A stretch of DNA of 17,890 bases. Origin: Chitinophagaceae bacterium UBA1946. GTDB taxonomy: Bacteria; Bacteroidota; Bacteroidia; Chitinophagales; Chitinophagaceae. The stretch is taken from contig DDEU01000001.1 in assembly GCA_002336815.1 (NCBI GenBank), forward strand, positions 238 through 18,127. The letters run 5' to 3'. Positions 1 to 7,322 of this stretch are shown here, piece by piece (the stretch's first letter is position 1; every line of letters begins with the position of its first letter). The notes under the pieces were generated by a model, which was given only the letters and a program-made list of their open reading frames with translations, made no database searches and had not been told where the DNA came from. A program made the position numbers and the translations under genes.

Positions 1-215
1 TTTGTAAACATACCGGTTGGGTAGAGATCCTCGGTTGTGGCATGGTACATCCCAACCTGCTCGAAAACTGTGGCATCGACAGCAACAAATACACGGGCTT
101 TGCTTTTGGTATGGGCATCGAACGCATTACCATGCTCAAATACCAGATAAAAGATCTTCGCCTGTTCAGTGAGAATGATGTGCGGTTTTTAAAACAATTC
201 ACCAGCGCATTATAA
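1..215 (+). CDS. pheS: Phenylalanyl-tRNA synthetase alpha subunit, C-terminal end (partial)
   Basis: This is the 3' end of a gene that starts before the window; the reading frame begins at base 3 and gives about 70 residues before TAA at 213-215. PheS forms an alpha2-beta2 enzyme with PheT that charges tRNA-Phe in the cytoplasm. The visible part holds class II synthetase motif 3: a GCGMVHPN segment followed by GFAFGMGIERITMLKY, then the usual PheS tail LRLFSENDVRFLKQF. Those blocks are highly characteristic of PheS, and the end point fits the family, so the identification is firm although the catalytic core is outside. The next gene starts 25 nt downstream on the same strand with no terminator seen between, so read-through is possible. 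pheT is not in the window. Confidence 0.95.
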   Translation, partial: CKHTGWVEILGCGMVHPNLLENCGIDSNKYTGFAFGMGIERITMLKYQIKDLRLFSENDVRFLKQFTSAL

Positions 216-240
216 ACAACCTTTACTTAAAACAACTTTC

Positions 241-1977
241 ATGAAAAAACAACTTGCTGTCGCCTTTGCAGCCCTTCTCTCTGTATGCTCATTTGCACAA
301 AAAGCCAATGTAACCTGGGGCGATGAATTCAAATTAAAGAGAGGAAGTGCCGACCTGGAAGTGATCAGTTCTGATAACACCGGCATTTACGTAAAAGAAT
401 CGCACTACACCCTCAAAAGTTATTTTGTGATCGGCGCCACCGTGAGAGAATCGGCCACGTTGATCAAACTGGATAAAAATCTTGCCCGGCTCTACGATAA
501 TAATTTCAACAAAGAATTAAAAGGAAAGGAGTACGAACGTTTCTTTCTTATCAAAAACAAAATGTACCTCCTGGCAACCGATTATAATAAAAAAGAAAAG
601 ACACTCACACTTTTCGGCGCAGAGATCAACAAAGAAAATGGTGAACTGAACGGCGATTGGATAGAAATAACCAGTTGGTCAAAGGATGATAAAAAAGAAG
701 ACATTAGTTTTAAAGCAGCTTACAATTCAGATAGCAGCAAAATGGTGTTGGTGAGCACCATACAGGGCCGTGAAAAGAACAATTATGAGATCAGGCAGTT
801 TGATGAGAACCTGAAGCCATTGGGCAAATCGATCGCCATCAGCAACGAATTTGACCCCAAAACCTATAGCCTCGAAGATGTGGTGTACACAAGAAATGAC
901 AACGTGGTAATGGTGGGCCGGGAATATGAATACCAGGAAGGCAAAAAGAAAAAGAACAAATACCTCGATTTTAAGAACTACAATATCCGTGTGTACGACA
1001 ACGCTGGCAAACAGGTAAAAGAGATCAATACAACAGTGAACGGTAAATGGCTGGTGAGTACAAAACTGGCCCAGATACCGGCCAATAACGAACTGGTACT
1101 GGCTGCGTTTTACAGCAATGAAAAAAGAGGCAAAGAGATAAACGGTATGCTGATACAGCGCATTAACCCAATCAGTGGCGACATTATTTCCACGACAGAA
1201 AAAGAGATCAACACAGCCATGATCACTACGCTGGAAGATGAGAATACTACTGATGACGGCGATGATGAAAGCCGCAAAGAACGCAAGGAAAGAGATCGCC
1301 TCGAAAAAATACAGAATGAAGAGGACGGCTTTTCAAAATACATGCGCTTCCGCAATTTTATTTATACCGAAGATAAGGGCCTCGTGATACTGGCAGAAAA
1401 ATATAATGCCTATACTTATTCTGCCACTTCTTATTCTCCCGGCTTTGGTAATAGTCCGGGTACCTGGCGCACTACTACCTACCAGGTATTTGAATGCGGC
1501 GATATCATGATGAGCAAAATGGATGCTGTCGGCAAACTGCAATGGCTGGATGTGGTACCCAAGGAACAACGGGAGATCTTTACGCTGGATTACAGTTCAA
1601 GCTATTCCGGCCTTTCTTTCAATTCCTATTTTGTTACTGCCAACAACTGGCCTTTTTATGCAGGCTTTGGTGTATTGCCGGGTAAAAACAATGTGAACCT
1701 TATTTTTAATGACCAGCCCAAAAATGCAGAGGTGTTGCAGCTTGGTCAAAAAGTAAAACGCATTGCCGCTTATGGCAAATCAGATTGTTATACCATCAAC
1801 CTGAATACTGCCACCGGCAAATACACCCGTTCGGTGTTGTTCAATAATAGAGAAACACCAACGGCTATGCCAAGGCTGAGTTCTGTATTGAACAACGAAA
1901 TGTACCTGATCGGTAAGGAAGACAGGATCTTTGGCAAAACAAAGATCGCCGTTGCCAAACTGGTACTTAAAGATTAA
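241..1977 (+). CDS. Secreted protein of unknown function, 578 aa
   Basis: I do not recognise the family. The first 19-20 residues form a clear signal peptide (MKKQ, a hydrophobic AVAFAALLSVC stretch, then SFAQ), so the protein is exported and probably periplasmic or surface-located. The body alternates short beta-type segments with repeated phrases in which a stored value is compared or reported, which could suggest a beta-propeller-like fold, but I see no repeat regular enough to assert this. Residues about 330-360 form a strongly charged linker (acidic DDGDDE, then Arg/Lys/Glu-rich), followed by a Tyr/Ser/Thr/Gly-rich stretch and a conserved-looking DAVGKLQWLDVVPKEQRE segment. There is no lipobox Cys and no obvious T9SS C-terminal domain. 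It lies 25 nt after pheS and is closed by a strong terminator. Start ATG at 241 directly precedes the signal peptide. Confidence 0.85.
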   Translation: MKKQLAVAFAALLSVCSFAQKANVTWGDEFKLKRGSADLEVISSDNTGIYVKESHYTLKSYFVIGATVRESATLIKLDKNLARLYDNNFNKELKGKEYERFFLIKNKMYLLATDYNKKEKTLTLFGAEINKENGELNGDWIEITSWSKDDKKEDISFKAAYNSDSSKMVLVSTIQGREKNNYEIRQFDENLKPLGKSIAISNEFDPKTYSLEDVVYTRNDNVVMVGREYEYQEGKKKKNKYLDFKNYNIRVYDNAGKQVKEINTTVNGKWLVSTKLAQIPANNELVLAAFYSNEKRGKEINGMLIQRINPISGDIISTTEKEINTAMITTLEDENTTDDGDDESRKERKERDRLEKIQNEEDGFSKYMRFRNFIYTEDKGLVILAEKYNAYTYSATSYSPGFGNSPGTWRTTTYQVFECGDIMMSKMDAVGKLQWLDVVPKEQREIFTLDYSSSYSGLSFNSYFVTANNWPFYAGFGVLPGKNNVNLIFNDQPKNAEVLQLGQKVKRIAAYGKSDCYTINLNTATGKYTRSVLFNNRETPTAMPRLSSVLNNEMYLIGKEDRIFGKTKIAVAKLVLKD

Positions 1978-1994
1978 CAACCATCAACAATACT

Positions 1995-2023
1995 AAAAGC
2001 CATCAACATTTTGATGGCTTTTT
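1995..2023 (+). terminator. Intrinsic terminator after the 578-aa secreted protein gene
   Basis: A perfect 12-bp inverted repeat, AAAAGCCATCAA (1995-2006) and its complement (2011-2022), encloses a 4-nt loop CATT and ends in a run of T. It begins 17 nt after the stop codon at 1975-1977. The A-run on the left and T-run on the right make it potentially bidirectional, but only the plus-strand gene ends here. Confidence 0.85.
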
Positions 2024-2077
2024 AGTTTATGCAGTACAGATGCTTATCAATTTGTATTTTTAGGCTTTATTTTAAAT

Positions 2078-2923
2078 ATGATCAATACTGTTTGCGTTAT
2101 CGGCGCCGGCACCATGGGAAGCGGCATTGCACAGGTAGCTGCACAAAGCGGCCTTAATACGCTGCTGTTCGACATCAACAAAGATGTATTGCTGAAGGCC
2201 GATACCAGCATTCAAAAAAGCCTTCAAACACTGGTAGGCAAGCAAAAGATGCAGCCTGCCGAAAGGGAGGCGGTATTGCAACGCCTGCAGTTTGTGAATG
2301 AAATAAAGCACTGCATAGCGGATATTTTTATTGAAGCCATCGTAGAAAAACCGGAAGCCAAAGTCAGCATTTTCAACCAACTGGCTGCCTTTAACAGTAA
2401 GAATGTAATTTTTGCCAGCAACACCTCTTCTCTTTCTATTACCCAGCTCCAGCAAAATATTGTGCATCCCGAAAGAGTGGCAGGCATGCACTTTTTCAAT
2501 CCTGCCCCCATTATGAAATTGGTAGAAGTAGTGAAGGGTGATCAAACAAATGATGCTGTTGCAAATGCGGTGTACGCACTTTGCAAACAAATGAATAAAG
2601 TACCGGTATTTTGTAAAGATTCGCCGGGCTTTATTGTAAACCGGGTGGCGAGGCATTATTACCTCGAGGCTATGAAGATGGTAGAAGAGGGCGTTGCTTC
2701 AATAGAGAATGTAGATGCCATTATGGAAGCAACGGGTTTTAAAATGGGACCATTCAAACTGATGGACCTCATCGGCATGGATATCAACCTGGCCGTATCA
2801 AAAAGTATTTTTGATGCGTTTGAACAAACGGAAAGATTCAGGCCGGCTAAATTGCAGGAAGATAAAGTAGCAAATGGAGAACTGGGCAGAAAGACAGGCA
2901 AAGGGTTTTATACTTACCAATAA
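2078..2923 (+). CDS. hbd: 3-hydroxybutyryl-CoA dehydrogenase (3-hydroxyacyl-CoA dehydrogenase family)
   Basis: This 281-aa cytoplasmic enzyme is predicted to interconvert acetoacetyl-CoA and 3-hydroxybutyryl-CoA with NAD(P)H, as in fatty-acid breakdown or butyrate/PHB-type metabolism. The N-terminal Rossmann motif GAGTMGSGIAQ sits at residues 9-19. The catalytic set of the family is present: Ser117 in ASNTSSLSI, His138 in GMHFFNPAP, Glu150 and Asn188 in DSPGFIVNRV. The C-terminal domain carries GPFKLMDLIGMDIN and ends with GRKTGKGFYTY, the typical end of single-function short HADs. At 281 aa it matches the stand-alone bacterial family and has no hydratase domain. Start ATG 2078 places the nucleotide-binding motif at the expected distance from the N terminus. 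It is isolated by a terminator upstream and about 100 nt downstream; no thiolase or crotonase is nearby, so pathway direction cannot be decided. Confidence 0.93.
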   Translation: MINTVCVIGAGTMGSGIAQVAAQSGLNTLLFDINKDVLLKADTSIQKSLQTLVGKQKMQPAEREAVLQRLQFVNEIKHCIADIFIEAIVEKPEAKVSIFNQLAAFNSKNVIFASNTSSLSITQLQQNIVHPERVAGMHFFNPAPIMKLVEVVKGDQTNDAVANAVYALCKQMNKVPVFCKDSPGFIVNRVARHYYLEAMKMVEEGVASIENVDAIMEATGFKMGPFKLMDLIGMDINLAVSKSIFDAFEQTERFRPAKLQEDKVANGELGRKTGKGFYTYQ

Positions 2924-2931
2924 GAGCTAAG

Positions 2932-2962
2932 TTTTTATTGAAGCAGGTTAGTTCAATAAAAA
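2932..2962. other. AT-rich perfect hairpin after hbd
   Basis: TTTTTATTGAA (2932-2942) and TTCAATAAAAA (2952-2962) form a perfect 11-bp stem around a 9-nt loop, starting 8 nt after the hbd stop codon. It may be a weak terminator or an mRNA 3'-end stabiliser. The stem has little GC and no T-run follows it on the plus strand, so its terminator role is uncertain. Confidence 0.5.
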
Positions 2963-2996
2963 ATGAAACCAGTGCAAGAACAGGAAGGCAATGAAT

Positions 2997-3026
2997 CATC
3001 AACTATTCATCATTAACCATTCACAA
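2997..3026 (+). repeat. CATTCAC-type degenerate repeat, copy 1, upstream of the SDR gene
   Basis: The stretch reads as loosely repeated TATTCATCATTAACCATTCAC units and ends 2 nt before the ATG at 3029. The same ACTATT...ACCATTCACAA core recurs before the response regulator at 10697-10727, and on the minus strand before psd. Confidence 0.6.
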
Positions 3027-3028
3027 AT

Positions 3029-4012
3029 ATGATACTCGTAACCGGAGGCGCCGGCCTTGTAGGAAAAGAACTGATCACCCAGCTGCTGGCAAAGGGAGAA
3101 AGGGTGACGGCTATCTATAATAAAACCTACCTGCCCGAGTTCAACTCTCCTTTGTTACAACAATTTCAATGTAATATTTTAGATGTAGCCGGGCTGGAAG
3201 AGATCATGCAGCAAAATGATATCCGCCTGGTGTATCATTGCGCTGCCATTGTAACATTCAATCCATCAAGAAAACAGGAATTATTCAAAATAAATATTGA
3301 AGGCACCGCCAATGTAGTGAATGCGGCCATCAACTGCGGTGTAAAAAAGATCGTACACGTAAGTTCTGTTGCAGCACTTGGCAGGATCAGGGAAAATGAA
3401 ACCATCAATGAAACGATGAACTGGACCGAAGAAACCAGTAACAGCAATTATGGTAAAAGCAAATACCTGGGCGAGCTGGAAGTATGGCGTGGCATTGGCG
3501 AAGGTTTAGAAGCCGTGATCGTTAATCCCACCATCATACTCGGCGATGGAAACTGGGAAGCCGGCAGTTCTAAAATATTCAAAACCGTGTACGAAGAATT
3601 CCCCTGGTATGCAGACGGCGTTACCGGTTTTGTAGATGTAAGGGATGTGGTGAAAGCAATGATCTATCTGATGGAAAGTGAAGTAACTGCACAACGTTTT
3701 ATTTTAAGTGCCGGTAACCGTAGTTACCAGGAAGTATTCAACCTGATCGCAAGAGGATTTGGCAAAAAAGAGCCGCATAAAAAAGTAACACCGCTCATCA
3801 GTAAACTAGTGTGGCGACTGGAAGCCATCAAGAGTTTATTCACGGGCAACGATCCGCTGGTAACAAAAGAAACTGCAGCCACCGCACTTACCCGGGCCTA
3901 TTTCGACAACAGTAAACTGGGAAAATTTTTGCCCGGCTTTGCTTACAACAGTATTGAAAATACCATTGCACATACCTGTATGCTTTTGCAACAAAAGCTT
4001 AACAACCGTTAA
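3029..4012 (+). CDS. NAD-dependent epimerase/dehydratase, extended SDR
   Basis: This 327-aa protein is an extended short-chain dehydrogenase/reductase acting on an unknown substrate. The Rossmann motif TGGAGLVG lies at residues 5-12. The catalytic triad is visible as Ser113 (HVSSVAALG), Tyr141 and Lys145 (YGKSK). Residues 161 onward (VIVNPTIILGDGNW) and a later FVDVRDVV segment are typical of dihydroflavonol-4-reductase-like or 3-beta-HSD-like members, which reduce small carbonyl compounds or modify sugars and sterol-like lipids. The exact reaction cannot be read from sequence. The ATG is preceded by a CATTCAC-type repeat instead of a Shine-Dalgarno sequence. The stop is followed 31 nt later by the start of the next plus-strand gene, so the two may be co-transcribed. 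Confidence 0.88.
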   Translation: MILVTGGAGLVGKELITQLLAKGERVTAIYNKTYLPEFNSPLLQQFQCNILDVAGLEEIMQQNDIRLVYHCAAIVTFNPSRKQELFKINIEGTANVVNAAINCGVKKIVHVSSVAALGRIRENETINETMNWTEETSNSNYGKSKYLGELEVWRGIGEGLEAVIVNPTIILGDGNWEAGSSKIFKTVYEEFPWYADGVTGFVDVRDVVKAMIYLMESEVTAQRFILSAGNRSYQEVFNLIARGFGKKEPHKKVTPLISKLVWRLEAIKSLFTGNDPLVTKETAATALTRAYFDNSKLGKFLPGFAYNSIENTIAHTCMLLQQKLNNR

Positions 4013-4043
4013 TGTATTTTTACCCGAATTGAAATTTCACTAC

Positions 4044-5141
4044 ATGAAAAAAATCGCTGTCTCATTTTCTCTGATACTGATCTCAGTGATCGCATTTTCT
4101 CAATCCACTTATTTCACCATCACCGGTAAGATCATTGATGCGGTTACCAAGGCGCCCATGCAGGCGGCATCGGTATTTGCACAGAACACCACACTGGGCA
4201 CGGCTACCGGCAGCGATGGCAGTTTTAAATTGTGGTTGCCCAATGGCGGGTACGACCTGGTGGTGACGTTTACCGGTTACGAAACCATCAGCAAAAGGAT
4301 CAGTACTGCAGACGAAGCAGATAAGAATATTGTAATTGAACTGAAGCAGAAAGAAAAATCGATGGAAGAAGTAGCCATCAAAAGCAGCAATGAAGTGAAA
4401 GATGGTTTGCTGAAGTATGGTGACTTTTTTATGGAAAACTTTATTGGAAAGACAGCCAACAGCAAACAATGTATCATCAAAAACAAAGAAGCGCTGAAGT
4501 TCTATTTTTCTAAAAAAAGAAACCGCTTAAAAGTGCTGGCGGCAGCGCCGCTTGAAATTGAGAACAGTGCGCTGGGTTATAAGATCAAATACACGCTGGA
4601 TTCATTTACGCATGATTATACAACACTGGTGAGCACTTTTACAGGCTATCCCCTTTTTGAAGAAATACCTGCGGCCAGTGAAACACAGGCAGCTGCCTGG
4701 AAGGCCAACCGTACCACGGCATACAAAGGCTCCATTCTCCAGTTCATGCGCAGCATGTACAACAAACAGTTGAAAGAAGATGGATTTGAGATACAGTTCA
4801 TCGTAAAAACAAATGGTGCAGATACCGCTATTAAAGGGCTGGATTTTTATGGTGCTTTCAATTACAGTAAAGATGACAGTACAAAACTGGTAGAGATCAA
4901 CCCCAATCAAACTGACGTTGCCATCTTGTATAAGAATGAAGAACCCGGCAAGGACTATTTAGCTGTGAACGAAGAGGCGCCAAAGAATTTTGAATTGTCG
5001 GTGATCACGATCCCTGCCACTCAATCCATCGCTATTGAACAGAATGGATTTTATTACGACCAGAATGATATTGCCATTACTGGCTACTGGAGCTGGGAAA
5101 AAGTAGCCGACATGCTGCCCTATGATTTTAAAATAGAATAA
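4044..5141 (+). CDS. Secreted protein with N-terminal carboxypeptidase-regulatory-like domain
   Basis: This 365-aa protein has a signal peptide (MKKIAVSFSLILISVIAFSQ) followed at about residues 24-105 by a CarboxypepD_reg-like beta-sandwich: TITGKIIDAVTKAPMQAASVF, then GTATGSDGSFKLWLPNGGY and VTFTGYETISKRI. That domain is usual at the N terminus of TonB-dependent receptors and of assorted Bacteroidota envelope proteins. No TonB box, plug or barrel follows; the remaining 250 residues are an unassigned domain found after such sandwiches. The likely location is periplasm or outer membrane. The frame stays open upstream to 3939 (within the previous gene), but the ATG at 4044 is chosen because it starts the signal peptide exactly. 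It ends in front of a repeat array and converges on lpxD. Confidence 0.85.
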   Translation: MKKIAVSFSLILISVIAFSQSTYFTITGKIIDAVTKAPMQAASVFAQNTTLGTATGSDGSFKLWLPNGGYDLVVTFTGYETISKRISTADEADKNIVIELKQKEKSMEEVAIKSSNEVKDGLLKYGDFFMENFIGKTANSKQCIIKNKEALKFYFSKKRNRLKVLAAAPLEIENSALGYKIKYTLDSFTHDYTTLVSTFTGYPLFEEIPAASETQAAAWKANRTTAYKGSILQFMRSMYNKQLKEDGFEIQFIVKTNGADTAIKGLDFYGAFNYSKDDSTKLVEINPNQTDVAILYKNEEPGKDYLAVNEEAPKNFELSVITIPATQSIAIEQNGFYYDQNDIAITGYWSWEKVADMLPYDFKIE

Positions 5142-5145
5142 ATCA

Positions 5146-5180
5146 CCTTCAACATTTCAACCTTTCAACTTTTCAACCCT
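5146..5180. repeat. TTCAACATTT-type degenerate short-period repeat, copy 1
   Basis: About four units of 8-9 nt (CCTTCAACA, TTTCAACC, TTTCAACT, TTTCAACCC) fill the gap between the two convergent genes and abut the lpxD stop codon at 5181-5183. Read on the lpxD coding strand this gives GGTTGAAAAG-like units directly after the stop. A larger relative lies at 17491-17582, in the same position relative to cdsA. Confidence 0.75.
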
Positions 5181-6128
5181 TCATTCCTTCTCCATCACTT
5201 TTTTCCACAACTCCGGGATCCTTTTTATCCAAACCAATTCTCTCCTGGCAGTTCCCACTTCCTGTGCAGGAGACCCCAGGTAGGTTTTGTTGCCTGCAAT
5301 GGAAGAAGCGATAGCGCTTTTACCAAGTAGTACGGCATTCTCTCCCACCGTCAATGTTTTATTAATGGCCACTTGTCCCCATAGGGTCACGCCGTCTTTT
5401 ATTTCTGTGCAACCGCCCACGATCACCTGCGCCGCAAACAAGCAGTTTTTCCCGATGATGGTATCGTGCCCGATATGGATCATGTTATCAAATTTTGTTC
5501 CTTCACCAATGATGGTATCACTGCTAACGCCCCGGTCGATGGTGCAGTTGGCCCCGATCTCCACAAAATCTTTTATGATCACCCTTCCGCCACTGGGCAT
5601 TTTTTTATACCACAGCTCCCTGTTCTTTTTTCCATTGTAATAAAAGGCGTCGCTGCCAATAACAGTACCGGCCTGTATCACCACATTGTTCCCGATGATG
5701 CAATTATCAAGAATGGTAACAGCAGGATGAATGATGCAGTTGCTGCCGATGCGAACGTTGTTGCCCACAAAAGCATTGGGATAAATAAAACTCCCTTCGC
5801 CCACAACAGCCGTATCGCTGATCATTTTTGAGGATGCTGTAAAGGGATTAAAGTGGTTTACTATTTTACAATAGGCTTCAAACGGATCGGCAGTTACCAG
5901 CAATGCTTTGCCTTCCGGGAAATCTGTTTTTTGATTGATGATAATAAAAGTGGCTGCACTGTGAATGCACTTATCGTAATACTTGGGATGATCAACAAAC
6001 ACCAGGTCGCCTTTTTCAACACGATGTATTTCATTGATGCCGGTGGCCGACAAATGCTCATCACCAAACAGTTCAGCATTGATAAATTCTGCCAGCCATT
6101 TAAGAGAAACAGGAGAAGGAAATTGCAT
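5181..6128 (-). CDS. lpxD: UDP-3-O-acylglucosamine N-acyltransferase (LpxD family)
   Basis: LpxD adds the second 3-hydroxyacyl chain from acyl-ACP to UDP-3-O-acylglucosamine, the third step of lipid A synthesis, in the cytoplasm. This 315-aa protein has the N-terminal uridine-binding domain (about residues 1-100), then a left-handed beta-helix of hexapeptide repeats from about residue 103 to 270 (IGSNCIIHPAV, IGNNVVIQAG, IGANCTIDRG). The family's catalytic His is His221 in HIGHDTIIGK, and the C terminus is a short helix. It is slightly shorter than E. coli LpxD (about 340 aa), and the segment usually written GSDGFG is GSDAFYYN at 158-165, so it may be a divergent paralogue. Start ATG 6126-6128 follows a good TAnnTTTG box. 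No fabZ, lpxA or lpxC is adjacent. Confidence 0.9.
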   Translation of the reverse strand: MQFPSPVSLKWLAEFINAELFGDEHLSATGINEIHRVEKGDLVFVDHPKYYDKCIHSAATFIIINQKTDFPEGKALLVTADPFEAYCKIVNHFNPFTASSKMISDTAVVGEGSFIYPNAFVGNNVRIGSNCIIHPAVTILDNCIIGNNVVIQAGTVIGSDAFYYNGKKNRELWYKKMPSGGRVIIKDFVEIGANCTIDRGVSSDTIIGEGTKFDNMIHIGHDTIIGKNCLFAAQVIVGGCTEIKDGVTLWGQVAINKTLTVGENAVLLGKSAIASSIAGNKTYLGSPAQEVGTARRELVWIKRIPELWKKVMEKE

Positions 6129-6143
6129 GCAATAAATTTTTCA

Positions 6144-6151
6144 CAAAGGTA
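6144..6151 (-). promoter_or_regulatory. Candidate -7 promoter box of lpxD
   Basis: The minus strand reads TACCTTTG, an exact match to the Bacteroidota TAnnTTTG -7 element, 15 nt before the lpxD start codon. A TTTA lies about 22 nt further upstream as a poor -33 candidate. The short implied leader is typical of the phylum. Confidence 0.55.
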
Positions 6152-6507
6152 ATGGGCTTTCATTTTTAGCCGTTAAATACTTCGATACGCATCAAAAGCA
6201 AAAAAAATCTGCCTTTTTCAAAAAAAAATTTCGATAAAATTTCGACTCCTTTTTGTGATGATATGAAGACAAATATTGTTAGCTGTATTTAAAAGATTCT
6301 TTGCAATATTTCCTGGCAAAAAAAATAATAGCGGCTGAAACATAGTATTCACAATAGTTTCAGGCGATATGATATTGCAATACATATTTCCTGTGTTGTG
6401 ATCATTCGTCATTACAACAACATCCGGAGGCTTTAACACAAGCATTGAAGCACCGGCATTATCCACAAACAAAAACAAAATGTGAATAAAATATTCGCAA
6501 TATTTTT
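6152..6507. other. AT-rich intergenic stretch without a recognisable gene
   Basis: About 350 bases between lpxD and the candidate small RNA hold no gene I can support. The sequence is visibly richer in A and T than its neighbours and contains poly-A runs. A near-repeated motif, GCAATATTTCC (from 6303) and GCAATACATATTTCC (from 6377), recurs as CGCAATATTT near 6496. A minus-strand frame of 86 codons (6218-6478) opens with TTG and lacks family features; it may be chance or an eroded gene. Confidence 0.5.
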
Positions 6508-6537
6508 TTTGTATCGGGAAATTTATTTTTAATATTG
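6508..6537 (+). promoter_or_regulatory. Candidate promoter of the putative small RNA
   Basis: TTTG at 6508-6511 and TAATATTG at 6530-6537 lie 18 nt apart, close to the TTTG/TAnnTTTG arrangement of Bacteroidota promoters with one mismatch in the -7 box. It would start transcription near 6542-6544, exactly at the palindrome GGGAAATTTATTTCCC. Confidence 0.4.
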
Positions 6538-6541
6538 TGTA

Positions 6542-6612
6542 GGGAAATTTATTTCCCGGTACTTACTAACCCATTCATATAATAAAGCTCGACTGAAAAG
6601 CCGGGCTTTTTT
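6542..6612 (+). ncRNA. Candidate small RNA or transcribed leader, about 70 nt
   Basis: The interval starts with a perfect palindrome GGGAAATTTATTTCCC (6542-6557; 6-bp stem, UUUA loop). About 26 nt of unpaired-looking sequence follow, then an intrinsic terminator (6584-6612). A promoter-like motif lies directly upstream. The block GGGAAATTTATTT also occurs once more at 6516-6528, overlapping the promoter spacer. No open frame of note lies inside. It could be an independent sRNA or an attenuated leader of the pseudouridine synthase gene 110 nt downstream. I do not recognise a known RNA family. This is inference from sequence only. Confidence 0.35.
6584..6612 (+). terminator. Intrinsic terminator with no coding gene upstream
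   Basis: AAAGCTCG (6584-6591) pairs with CGGGCTTT (6602-6609) to give an 8-bp stem with one G-U pair and a 10-nt loop, followed by more T (6610-6612) and a T-rich stretch. No plus-strand coding gene precedes it for more than 1.4 kb, which is the main reason to suspect a non-coding transcript. Confidence 0.7.
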
Positions 6613-6725
6613 ATTTTATGGAATGCATAAAATCACAGGCTTTGCAGTTATTGAAACAGGTGATGCTGTATGTATGACCGGGTGATGCCAACCAATTTTT
6701 TAAACCGCCGTCTAAAAATTTCACC

Positions 6726-7322
6726 TTGAACTTTTATTGTTTTATCTACAAACCATTTAATGTGCTCAGCCAGTTCTCATCGCAGGAAGGCAAACAAACA
6801 TTGAAAGATTATTTTGATGTGCCGGTAGATGTTTATCCTGTTGGCCGACTCGACTACGATAGTGAAGGATTACTTGTATTGACCAATGATAAAAAATTAA
6901 ACCAGGCATTGCTGCATCCGGCACATGCACATGAACGGGAATACTGGGTGCAGGTAGACGGTGCTGTTACTAAGGAGGCCATCCACAGTTTACATCATGG
7001 GGTTAACATTACTGTTGATGGAAAAAACTACCATACACAAAAATGCCATGTTTCCATTTTTGAAACTGCACCAGCGGTACCGGAAAGAAACCCGCCCGTC
7101 CGTTTCAGGAAACTCATCCCAACAAGCTGGATAAAAATAAAACTTACAGAAGGCAAGAACCGGCAGGTAAGAAAAATGACAGCAGCCGTTGGTTTTCCCA
7201 CGCTCAGGCTCATACGCCACCGGATAGAAAAATGCAGCCTGGATGGTTTAATGCCCGGAGAAATGCGGATATTTGAACAGAAAGAAATGTATCACCTGCT
7301 TTCACTAAATCAACAAAGATGA
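6726..7322 (+). CDS. rRNA pseudouridine synthase, RsuA/RluB/RluE family (RluE-like)
   Basis: This 198-aa enzyme isomerises a specific uridine in ribosomal RNA. It starts directly with the catalytic domain (IYKPFNVLSQFS), has no N-terminal S4 domain, and so resembles RluE (23S rRNA U2457) more than RsuA or RluB. The catalytic motif GRLDYDSEGLLVLTND lies at residues 40-55 with Asp43 as nucleophile; KNRQVRKMTAAVGFPTLRLIR near residue 145-165 is the second family signature. The start is TTG at 6726: no in-frame ATG exists between the upstream stop near 6677 and the first conserved residues, so TTG is the only initiation codon placing the N terminus where the family begins. The last 4 nt overlap the next gene (ATGA), which suggests translational coupling. 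Confidence 0.88.
   Translation: MNFYCFIYKPFNVLSQFSSQEGKQTLKDYFDVPVDVYPVGRLDYDSEGLLVLTNDKKLNQALLHPAHAHEREYWVQVDGAVTKEAIHSLHHGVNITVDGKNYHTQKCHVSIFETAPAVPERNPPVRFRKLIPTSWIKIKLTEGKNRQVRKMTAAVGFPTLRLIRHRIEKCSLDGLMPGEMRIFEQKEMYHLLSLNQQR

Noticed and set aside
2072..2656. Minus-strand frame of 194 codons
   Set aside because: It lies fully antisense to hbd, whose motifs are intact, and its translation has no signal peptide or family feature.
3939..4043. Upstream extension of the CarboxypepD_reg-like gene
   Set aside because: The extension overlaps the SDR gene and would put 35 residues before a perfect signal peptide.
6218..6478. Minus-strand 86-codon frame in the AT-rich gap
   Set aside because: It begins with TTG, lacks a promoter-like box, signal peptide or recognisable motif, and its LKPPDVVVM stretch only vaguely resembles a receiver domain. 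It is mentioned in the gap entry but not called as a gene.
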